Source of the DNA: Syngnathus acus
Taxonomy: Eukaryota > Chordata > Actinopteri > Syngnathiformes > Syngnathidae
Direction: 5' to 3'
Assembly (NCBI RefSeq): GCF_901709675.1
Contig: NC_051094.1
Coordinates: 14,702,501 to 14,766,500, forward strand
DNA: 64,000 nt
The notes under the pieces are model-generated. The model worked only from the letters and a program-made list of their open reading frames with translations, had not been told where the DNA came from and searched no databases. Below are positions 38,401 through 50,400 of the stretch, piece after piece (within the stretch, counting starts at the first letter, position 1; each line of letters starts with the position of its first letter). Both the position numbers and the translations under genes were made by a program.

Positions 38401-41400
38401 AACAAACTACAGAAGTTGGTGATTCACAGCAGGTGTGTAAGCATGATTAACACCAACATTTGCACAATAATACATCACCGAGCTTCCCTTTGAACATTGC
38501 TCATGGTGACAAGGTAAAATGCACTGCTGTGCCTCTGTGAGCAATGACAGTTTTATTTGTTTTATCTTCTCTGCAAAAGACAGATATGGTGCGGCTTGGA
38601 TATTTCTCCCAATTTGACATGAGACCAGATGGTTCTATTTGTAGCAGCCTGTGGACATATGATATCTGGAGTAAAGGTGAACCCTGAATAGCTGCAGTCA
38701 TGTCAGAAATCAATCAATCTGTAAACTTGTTGAATCACAACAGTTACATTTGACAAAATGTTATTTTTGATGTTTAACGGTAGGTAAATGGAAATGGGCA
38801 CAAAAGTGCTCATATATGGGCCAAAGAATAGTACAGTTTCAATGTGATTTAATATATATGTTTTAATTTAAAAGTAGATTAAAACATCAGATTTATTTTT
38901 TTTGAAACAAACATTCTTTGAATTAAAGGTTTAAGCCAGTTATGGACATGACAATTTTTAATATAAAATTTCAAAACATGAAGTGATACCACATACAACA
39001 AGGGCAGAAATTGGCAAGAATATTCTTACAGTGGGGGGAGGTTGGAACAATTTATCAAGGCCCCAAGAAGAGAGGGCACTCTGGGTTTTTGTAAAGACTT
39101 TTAAATTAGAGACATTTCTTTGAGTAAGACATGTTGAATAAAGAATATTGTGATTAAAATAAAATTAAATATTGTTTTCTGGGAAAGTTATTATTAAAAT
39201 ACATTTCAACTCAATAATAATTGTATTTTTTTTGCAGGAAAAATGAAGACCCTGAAGTTACATGAAACCACTTGAAATGAGATTTAAAATATAATGGAAT
39301 AGAAAATTGAATGAATAGAAAAGAACCCTTTTCAAATATTCTGAGAAAAACTGTTGACAAATAATTGACCCTGAAGTTACATGAAACCACTTGAAATGAG
39401 ATCTAAAATATAATGGAAGAGAAAATTTAATGCATGGAAATGAACCCTTTTCACATATTCTGAGAAAAACTGTTGTGACAAATAATGATTGCAATACACT
39501 GCTTTGAACCTGCTCCAGCCCTCAGAGGTAAAAGCAAAACAAACTGTTATTAACTACGATTTGCAACCGTCAACCTACCCATTTTTAAAACATGCATACT
39601 AGTAGCTATTGATAATAGTGATGCTGATAATTTAAAAATCGGGTTGGAACTCCTAGCGTACTTATTTCACTCCGAGCCCTTTAAAGGGTCGAAGACAATT
39701 ATTTTACAGTAGTCCTCACGAGTTCTTAGAATAACTGTGGGGCCCATGGTGGTATTGTTGTGGGACAATGTTGGGTGGACATTCATACATATCTATTCTT
39801 TTTTTTTTAAAATTATTTTGTGACCATATGTCTTAACATGTTATATGCAAATATTACTGTATGCCTAATATCTGGGGATTTGAATAAGGCACCTGGGACT
39901 GCTAAGGGGTCCTCTGAACCCGGAAATGAATCGACAGTAAGCAGTTAGTTTTGTCATGTCTGGCTGTAACTGTCGTCGTTGTACTGTGTGTTTCAGTAAA
40001 TATACTATTTTTTTCAACAAACCCCGCATGCTTGGAGTGATTCACATCCATGCGTGCGACATAACCTGTAGGAAGAACATTAGTTGTGTTTATTCCTGTA
40101 TACCTTGGCTGTTGTTAAGAGGCATGCTTTTTGATATGTGAGCTCAAACAACCTCAGGCTAGACCATGATCCATGTGTGTATGTGTGTGTGTGTGTGGGG
40201 GGGGGTGGCTTTAAGGTACGTCAGTGGGCCCTTTGGGAAACCGAACAGCCCAGGAACTTTGAGTTTCTGGTAGCAGGTGTTCTCGGTAGTAGGAGCATGT
40301 GCGGCCCACTAGTTTGTGTTCACACAGAGCAACAATAGGCGATGTGGTTTATTCAATTTGGACAAAACTGAAAAAACTGAACCTGAAAACTGACTGCACA
40401 CTAGACTCTTAATTCCGATCTTCAATAACAACAAAAAAAGCCAAATGTATAAACTTCTTTGTTTCTTCTCTTTTCGCTCTTTGTGACCTTTAGTATGAGT
40501 TAAGACCAGAGCGGAAGAAGGGGCTGACAGAGAGGAGCAGCCAGTGAAGACGAGGTAACGCGCATCCGCACTGCAGCTTTGATGAGAATGAGGAGCTAAC
40601 CGCCGTGCATGGCTAACTAGAAATCAAATTTTAGCATCGATATTATAAAATCTGAACGATTCTGGGATGATAGACCCTGTTCCACTCGATTCCCAGTTCT
40701 TGTTGCCAAACCTACTTCACACAAATCTTGAGGTGTATAATAGCAGTGGCAACCCCAAGTTCAATGACCCAATCAGCGTTTGTCTATACAGCACGCCCCC
40801 ACGAACATTCTGGGTACATAGACGAAGACATGGCTAGGTAGGCACTTGGAAAGACGCTGGTGGAACCTTCCAGACCCGGAACCTTATTTGTATGTGAACA
40901 AGGGAGGTACCGTATTTTCCGCACTATATGGCGCACCGGATTATAAGGCGCACCTTCAATGAACGGCCCATTTTAAAACTTTGTCCATATATATAAGGCG
41001 CATCGGATTATAAGGCACACCTTCAATGAATGGCGCATTTGAAAACTTTGTCCATATATAAGATATATACATTTGGCCCGCGGGCTGGACTTTGGACACG
41101 GCTGCTGTAGTGGTTCAATATTGGTCCATATATAAGGCGCACCTGATTATGAGCCTTTTGAGAAAATTGGAGGTTTTTAGGTGCGCCTTATAGTGCGGAA
41201 AATACGGTACACAGACTACCAGGGTGGAAGGGGAAAGATTATTGTTTCTGAATTGGTTCCTGCGATGTGAAAGTCTCTATACAGTATGTATGGGGGCCCA
41301 AAATCTGAGTGCAATTATGTTGAGTGCACTTATTGCAGAAGAAAACTTGTACATTTTCAAAATGAATATTCTACATTTTTATTTTATTGTTACTTGATTT

Positions 41401-44400
41401 TGTTTTTATGACAGTGTACATTTACTTAATGAAGACTATGCAATGAAACATAAGAAATATCTTTAGCTTTTCATCTTTATCTATGCACACAAAACTCCAG
41501 TGCACCACACACATAGCAATCAATCCACCAATAATTGTGAGTGCATTTATTGCAGCAGAAGCCTAGGAGGAGAAGACGACAGCCTCCACGTGGCCTCCTC
41601 TGCAAGTAGCAAGAAATGGCGCAAGACCAACTTGTGAAACGAATGTCGTCAACCAAACGTCGAGCTCGTCGAGCTCGAGCTGGCAGGCTTAGGACCGGCG
41701 GACGGGCAGTCATCCCGACCGTCGAAAACCGAGGCCTGTCAGTGCTTCAACTCAATGTCGAGGGCCTAACAACCGCCAAACTCGAAGTCCTGCGTCACCT
41801 GGCTGACTCCAACGAGGCAGCGGTTCTGCTCCTGCAGGAGACACACTGCACATCCGACAACATCCTCAAGATCCCTGGGTTCCATCTTGCTGGGTCCATC
41901 TACAGCAAGCAACACGGTGTGGCAACGTTCGTCAGGACTGAATTAAGCTGGTCAGCCAGCAGCCAATCCCCACCAGGCTCTAACATCGAGTGGCTGGTTA
42001 CAAAAATCCAGGAAACATCAGTCGTCAACGTATACAAACCCCCACCATCGGAGCTGTCCGTGACATCACTCCCATCAACAACTGCACCTGCCATCTATGC
42101 AGGTGACTTCAACTGTCAGCACACAGACTGGGGGTACAACCACACAACACCTAATGGAGTGGCGCTGAGTGAATGGGCCTCCAACACTGATGCTCTGCTG
42201 CTATACGACCCCAAGGAGCCTCCAACGTTCTTCTCTGCACGCTGGAACACCTCCACCAACCCGGACCTGGCCTTCGCCATCTGCCACAGTAACGACCCGA
42301 AACCGGAGAGACGCATCCTGGATAGGTTTCCCCGATCACATCACCGGCCATCCATCATTAAAGTCCCAGCACTGGTGGAAACGGTACCAGGAAAACCCGT
42401 CAAGCGATGGAACTTCCGAAAGGCCAACTGGGAGTCGTATGCTGAGGAGACTGAAAGAAGGTCAGCTGGCCTGCCAGACCCAGACACAGCCGATCTGGAT
42501 GCGGCCTATGCAGCCTACTGCCAGGTCCTCCTGGGTGCGGCAAAGAAGACCATCCCACGGGGCTATAACAGGAACTACATACCGGGTTGGGACAAGGAAT
42601 GTAGCCGCCTTCTGTGTGATCACCAGAGGGCTAGCTCCAGAGAAGAGGTGGACATGACTGCAGCAGCGCTGCTCCAGAAGCTGGGCATCACCCGTAGGGC
42701 CAGATGGACAGAAGTCGTCGAATCAATCGACTTCACCCATTCTAGTCGCAAGGCGTGGCAGACCATCAACCAGCTCACAGGCAGAAATACAACACCCCAC
42801 AGCTACCCAGTCACAGCAAATGCCATTGCATCCCATCTCCTGAAGAACGGCCGCTTCCCGGATGCTGACAAAGTTTTTGCCCGACTGATATCGTGTGAGG
42901 TGTCTGGCCTCTCGGGAGCGGCCAGTGTCGATTCCAACCTCTCGGGAGACTTCACAGCAGAGGAACTCAGTGAGGCCTTGAGCAAGCTCAAGCCAGGCAA
43001 ATCCCCTGGTCGTGACAACATCCACCCAGAGTTTGTCATCCACCAGAGCACAACAACATCTGGTTGGCTCTGTGCTTTCTTTACATCATGCTACCGGAGA
43101 TTTAAGCTCCCAAAGACTTGGCGCTGTGCCTCTGTCATAGCTCTGCCGAAGCCAAATAAACCTGCAGAAGATCCTAAGTCATACAGACCAATCTCGCTGC
43201 TCTGTGTCCCATTTAAGATCTTGGAGAAGATGATCCATAGCCGCATCGAGCCAGTGGTGGACTCACAGCTCCCACGGGAACAAGCTGGTTTCCGTTGTGG
43301 AAGATCAACAGCAGACCAGGTGACACTACTCTGTCAGGACATTGAGGACAGCTTCCAGGACAATGAGAAAGCTGGGGTAGTGTACCTGGATCTGACGGCT
43401 GCATATGACACCGTGTGGCACCGGGGACTCCACCTGAAGCTGCTGAGGACAATACCAGACCGGCACATGGTGAAGTTCATCATGGAGACAATTTCCAACC
43501 GCAGCTTCATCCTCCAGACCAGCAGGGGCCAGTGCAGTAGGCTCAGAAGACTGAGGAACGGGGTACCGCAGGGGTCTGTCCTCTCGCCGATGTTGTTCAA
43601 TGTTTACATCCACGACCTACCTGATACAGCATCGAGAAAGTATGGCTACGCAGACGACCTTGCCATCATGATGAGCCGACCAACGTGGAAGGCGATGGAA
43701 GAGGGTCTTAATGAAGACATGGGCACACTGGTAGCATACCTTCGGAGGTGGCGTCTACAGCTCAGCGTCGGAAAGACAGTCGCAGCGGCATACCACCTTA
43801 GCACCAGAGAAGCCAGGAGGGAACTTGAGGACAACAAATGTCTGGAGGTCCAGCAAGCCCCGAAGTACCTTGGAGTGCGCCTAGATCGGACATTATCCTT
43901 CAAACAACACCTGGAAGAAGTCAAGGCCAAGGTGACATCCAGAGCCGCGCTGATCCGCCGCCTCGCTGGAACAACCTGGGGAGCCTCCGCTAAGACGCTG
44001 CGAACATCCACCCAAGCCCTGGTCTTCTCTGCAGCTGAATACTGCAGCCCAGTCTGGAGCAGAAGCCCGCATGCGAGAAAGGTCGACGTGGCTATTAATA
44101 CCTCCCTCCGGATAATAACTGGATGCTTGAAACCTACTCCTGTGTCCCTCTTGCCGGTCCTCGCGGGAATAGCACCGGCCGGCCTCCGACGGGAGGCTGC
44201 CACCCTCGCCCTGGCCAGGAAGGCACAAAAATATGACTGGCACATCTTGCACACCACCACAATAACACCAGCACCTCCAAGCAGACTCAAGTCCCGCCAC
44301 CCCTACAACAAGGCAGCACAAGAGATGCTCGACTCTACCTCTGAGGACATCTCCAGAGACGCATGGTTGGCAACAGCCTGGAAGCAGGAGTGGGAGTCGG

Positions 44401-47400
44401 CCGGACCCTCCCGAGTCCACCGCTACATTTGGGACCCAGGAGATGGCGCCATGGGAGGAGACGACCTACCACGCCGGCAATGGACCACGCTGAACCGCCT
44501 ACGGACTGGGGTCGGTCGCTTTGGGTCATCAATGAAGACGTGGGGCATGGCGGACAGTGCGGCATGCGGGTGTGGTGACCCTGAGCAGACCGCCGACCAT
44601 ATAATCAACATCTGTCCCTTATATGGACCACCCTCGGAAGCCAGCCTCTTCGACCTAGGACCAGAGATGCGGGCATGGCTACGCGACACCGAGTTGGACA
44701 TTTGACGTTACACGAAAGAAGAAGCAGAAGCCTCATAAATTTTCAAAACAAACCTTATACATTTTGATTTTATATTTTATTTTATTCTTTCATTTACATT
44801 TTTACTATACAGTATACATTTACTAAATTATAACTATGGATTAAAACATATGCAATACCTAGTCCTACATATACAAACAAAACACCAGATGTGGGCATTC
44901 TATTGGCTGGTAAATGGAAAATGATGAGAAACTTTGAAAAACTGACAGGCACACCGCTGACTGAAGCAGATTTTCACCAGGTACGCCTCAATAACCAGGT
45001 AAATATCAACGGACCTTCTCAGAAGATCATTTCCCTTGTTAAGCAAATCAGGATGATCTGCTCACCATTTACAGTGGGGCAAAAAAGTATTTAGTCATCC
45101 ACCAATTGTGCAAGTTCTCCCACTTGAAAGATGAGAGATGCCTGTAATTTTCATCATAGGTACACTTCAACTATGAGAGACAAAAAAAAAAATCCAGAAA
45201 ATCACATTGGCTGATTTTTAAAGAATTTATTTGCATATTATGGTGGAAAATAAGTATTTGGTTAATAATGGCCTCAATCTAGGGCTCCATGCAAGATCTC
45301 ACTCCGTAGGGTCAAAATGATCACAAGAACGGTGAACAAAAGTCCCAGAAAAACACGGAGGGACCTAGTGGATGACCTGCAGAGAGCTGGGACCAAAGTA
45401 ACAAAGACTACCATCAGTAACACACTACGTCGCCAGGGACTCAAGTGCTGTAGTGCCAGACGTGTCCCCCTGCTTAAGCCAGTACATGTCCAGGCCCGTC
45501 TAAAGTTTGCTAGACAGCATCCAGAAGAGGATTGGAGGAATGTCATATGGAACGTCAAACTGAAAGTTCCAATCCAATGTGATTTTCTGGATTTTTTAAA
45601 AATGTTGTCTGTCATAGTTGAAGTGTATCTATGATGAAAATTACAGCCATCTCTCATCTTGTAAGTGGGAGAACTTGCACAATTGGTGGCTGACAATACT
45701 TTTTTGCCCCACTGTACATACTGCAATTGCTGGCCCAACATTTATTAAAATCATAGCTAAAAAGCACAGACTCTTGTTTCTACACAATTAATCACTGCTT
45801 TTTACTTAGTTTTGTTCCTGCTTGTATTTTGAATAAATGTTTTCCATTTTATTTCATGAAACCATGTGAGTGATTGGTGTCACAAACAATGACTTCTGCT
45901 GATTACGGTGTCAAAATAAATGAAGCCCACCCAAGGAGTGAATAATAAGGAGTCACAGCCAATAATGTGATGGCTTTCCCAAGTCAGTAGGAAATATTTC
46001 TCGTGATTATCATAGTATGCAATTCAGTTTATGACATGTAGCGGACTGCACTCCTGTCAGAATGTATTCAATAATTTTGAGCTGCGCCCGAAATTGCAAC
46101 GCGTTACAAGATTCAGTAACTGCAATATCACAAACCCATAAGATGTAACTCGTTATATTACCTTATTGCCTAAATATAATAGTGTTACTTTTTAGTTACC
46201 CCCAACAATGAGGATAACGTCAATTGAGAGAACAAATAAATTCTCAATTGAGAGAACAAATAAATTCATCCGTCACCTTCAGGTTGTTGCAGTAATGGGA
46301 CCAAATATACTTTTCAAGGATCTCATTACAGGATATTGAAGATCATCACCATTTTATTACCAGAGAACAGTCAAATTGATTGAATGTTGCTTGTATTGTC
46401 TATTGGCACATAAGACTTCAATATTTGTTTCTGGTGTTTTCTGGGTTTGGCTGTTGATTTCTTAACATACGACAAACAAACAACCCTCTATAACAGACAA
46501 CACGAGGCCTCCCTGTTGTGCTTTATTGGCTTTGCATTAGGCATTTCACACGTGTCATATTCTGTTTGGGTGTTACACAGGCAGACCATAACTGCCTGTT
46601 TGCTGTCAGACCTTGAGGCACCTTTAACAGCTCGCTGAAAGGGAAATTTGAAAGAAGGCTCACATGATGAGCTAACATAGGTGTGAAAAGCAGAACTGTG
46701 TTGCCCGAGGAAAATGAATTTATAAACAAGCAAGACTGACAAACAGAACCAAAATAGAATAGCCATTATATTCTCTTAATTCTCTGTTTTCTATGGCAAT
46801 AGTTTTATTTAAAATGCCATAAATAAACATCACGGTGGACTAGTGGTCAGCATGAACTCGCTTTGGGGTTCCAATGCCAGCTCTGGCCTTCCTGTGTGAG
46901 GATGCATGTTCACACTGTGCTTGTGTCATTACCTTTCACATCCAAAACCATGCACATTAAGTTCAGCGATTCTCAATTATTTTCTGTTATGGCCCTGCAG
47001 GAAGAAGAATATATCTTGCACCCCCTCCCCCAACTCTCTTCAGTGACTATGAATAGTATCATTTGTAGATGAAATTGTAAGACGTACACTTCAGCATGAC
47101 ATTGTATCCTAATTAACATGTTCCAAGGGGTCACAATTGATTTCTGCAGTGATTCAGATGATATGATGTACCCTGTTATCATATTTATGAATGAAATAAA
47201 AATGACATCCACCACACATGTCTGCAGAGCTCAGAATATTTCTTCCTGCTTCTTACATTCCAAAGTTAGAGAAGTTAGTACCGCACCATGTGCCAAATAT
47301 GAAAGAATCACTCGATGAATTACCAAACGAAAAATGAATGTTGACAAAGGCTTCACTCATATCTAATCATTGATCTTGTTTGGCCACCAGTGTTTTTCAT

Positions 47401-50400
47401 TCTCAATATAAATTCAATGTGCTTTCCGTTTAGTAACGAGAAAATACAATAAGCTTCAATGCTGCACTGGCCAATTTACTTGAATACAAACCGTTTACTC
47501 ACTGAGCTGTTAACTCAAATGCATGGTGACTGATTAAAAAGCTGTTTCAGACTCACATTTTTTTGAAGTCACATATTGTGTATTCAGGCCAGTCAATGTA
47601 GCACACCACACGTTCGGGGTACTGCTCTATGTTGGAGTAGTAGTACTGCGGAAAGGCCAAGAGCAGAGCCAGGACCCAGATCACTCCTACTACGACCTTG
47701 GTCTCTGTGGATGACATGCGCTGCTGCAATGGGTGGATGATGGCCATGTACCTGCAATAAAAACATACAACAAGGCATTAAGGGTTTTTGCATTTGGGTT
47801 TACAGTTCATTTTAACAAATTCATTTTCTTGATTTTTATCTAACGTGACATGAGAATACAAATATTGTTCCTTGACCCTAAAGTCACATATTGTGTATTC
47901 GGGTCAAAGAGTCAAGGAACCACATTTGTTTATTTTATTGGGCATTTCACACTAACAATACAAATCAGTAATTTCCAGTGATATTTTCTATTGTATTATT
48001 TTATGTTTTTGTAAAGCACTTTTTTACAGCGAAAGATGTTGTAAAAGCGCTATCTAAATATAGATGTATTGTGTTGTATGATTCCCAGAAAACACAAGTG
48101 GAAATTATTTGTAACTTGAGCTGTGAGCAGCTATAAAAGGCCCTGTGATACGAGCATATTGGGGTACTGGCACATTGGAATTAGATTTTTTTTAAATACC
48201 ACAATAAATCTCTGACAGATACTTTTTTGCTAGGCTCGATGTGTGTGCAAAGCCAAATTACAAAAGGTGTTTCATTTGCGCAGGTTTAAATGAAAAGAAA
48301 ATAGCAAAATAGGACAGTATCATTTAGATGTGGCAATGATGTAGTACCTCCAAGTTTCTAAACAACGACATAGTACTGTTATTGCTACTCTTTCATCACA
48401 AACTAATTAATTAGGAGTAAATATTTGCACATAGGACTTATTGGGATGTAATAGTAGCAGTATGTCTGCTTGTTGAGCCTACTGGCCATTAAAGATGCCA
48501 TGCATCAATAGTAGAGTGGTAGTCTCCCAACCAAGAGGTTCAGTGTTTGATACCCGGCCATTGTGTCCAAGCATACTTGAGCAAGATAGTGAACCCCCAG
48601 TTGCTCCTGATGCTCAGTCATCAGTAGGTGAATTTACTGTGAAGTGCTTTGATGGCCTTAACAGGTGGCAAAGCACTATCCAAGTGAAAGACCAGTTACT
48701 ATTAATGAATAGGACGGACAACATTTGGACAATGTTCCTATTTTTAAGGTCCTGCTTTTGTGGAAGCAATTTTATTAGTCTCTCAGAAAGGATTTACGAA
48801 AGCATCATTTCATAAAACAATCCATCTGGTGTATCTCGTGGGTGTATAAAATCACGCAAAAGATTTATTCACTTACGCATCATAAATATAGGCTATTAGC
48901 AAACCTATCAAATTGCACAATGTTGCAAAAGAAAATACCAACGAAATTGAACGTGGCCTTTTTTTCTTTCCAACACTCAAAAATGGCAAAGTTAACTGAA
49001 TCTCTGCAGCTCTAGGGTACTGGCTTCATATTGTATTGGATATCGGATAACTGCCTAGAAATTGGCATTATTGTGTTACCAGAAGGTTGAACCTCAAATC
49101 AAGTCAAGTCAAAACACAAAAAGAGTTAATATTGTATTTTTATCCAAAGAAGGGAAGCTGGAGAACGTGAGCAGGTAAAATAAACGAAAAACTACATTAG
49201 CAAAAGGCAAAGACGAAAACAAAAAACAAGCGCAAAACCATCTAATAACAGATTCACAAAATGGTGAACAAAAGAACTCAGCCCTATGAAAAAAACTAGA
49301 AAGGTAAGCAATTAAAGCAAGAAAGGAAACAGGAGAACTGGAATTACTTACATGAGTGGTATTAGATAAACATAACAGATAACTAGTGTTGGGAAAGTCC
49401 ATTTTCTACCTGAACTAGTTTAATGGTTCAGCTCATAATGTCACGGATGGAATGGACCAGGGTTTATTGGAGAACTCAAAGACAGACTATAGGAAGCTCG
49501 ACTAGCGACAAGACTAACTCAACAAAAAGATAAGATGAAGACAGGACCGACGACGACAGACGAGACGAGAACAATCCGACAGGGGTGTGCCACGCAGACA
49601 GGACTTATATACACGACAGGTAACGAGAGGCAGGTGACTGTGATTAGTACATAGATTGAGAGTAGACACAGGAAGGGAGGGGCGAGCACACAGACATTGA
49701 CACATACATTTTCAAATGAACTTGTTCAGTTCATAGTTCATAATTGAAATTTTTTTAACTATGATCATCGCTCCAAAAAGTTTATTGTTGTTTTCTTCCC
49801 TCCGAATCAAAAATGTTGTTGCTGCGAGCTTTTACTTATTGGCATTTTCTCACTATTTTCACCCATCCCATCCACACAAGTATCCGGGTGCTGCTATCAC
49901 CTTACAATCTCAAATACAAGCGAAAATTGCTTGACTTGTCTTTTTCTTTAATGAAACATGACTGTGGTCCAAAAAAAAACAAACAATCTGCTGTAGGTGC
50001 CAGACTGAGGTAGGAAACTAAGAATGACAAATGAAGTTTTTATTGAACATCCATTCATCCATCCATCCATCTTCTTCCGCTTAACCGGGGTCGGGTCGCG
50101 GGGGCAGCAACTACAACGTCTCCTAAAATTCCTGAATGCTCTCATAGGATGATTGATGCCTTATCGTTGCTGTTTGACAAGAAAGGGCTCATCGACTGAA
50201 CCATCTGTCATCACGCTTTCTTCACTCTTAAAAGCACACGTCACATTTTGATGGCACACACGCCGTGCGATTATTTGGGGCCGAGGTTGCCAAATACTTT
50301 TTCCACGCCTAATTAAGCCTTGTTTACAGTGTGTTTAGCGGGGTTTTATTCAGTCTAAGAAGAGAAAACCTGGCATCCTTGAACGAAAATGAACTGCCCA

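Larger units (their letters stand above)
29812..47556 (-). other. tacr1 intron 2
   Basis: 17.7 kb between GTGAGT (47556) and TTCCATAG. It contains the intact LINE 41565-44722, the Tc1-like relic, four TA-flanked MITEs, an L2-like tail and other repeats. Stretches not covered by separate entries (31290-32600, 34210-36480, 38410-39245, 39500-40900, 45720-46830) show no gene. Confidence 0.9.

Noticed and set aside
43646-44420. Long minus-strand ORFs (214 and 175 codons)
   Set aside because: They are antisense shadows of the GC-rich LINE coding sequence.
47553-47747. Exon 2 ending with the in-frame TGA after KKM
   Set aside because: The TGA lies within the GTGAGT splice donor. Splicing to 29811 restores the frame and helix 5.
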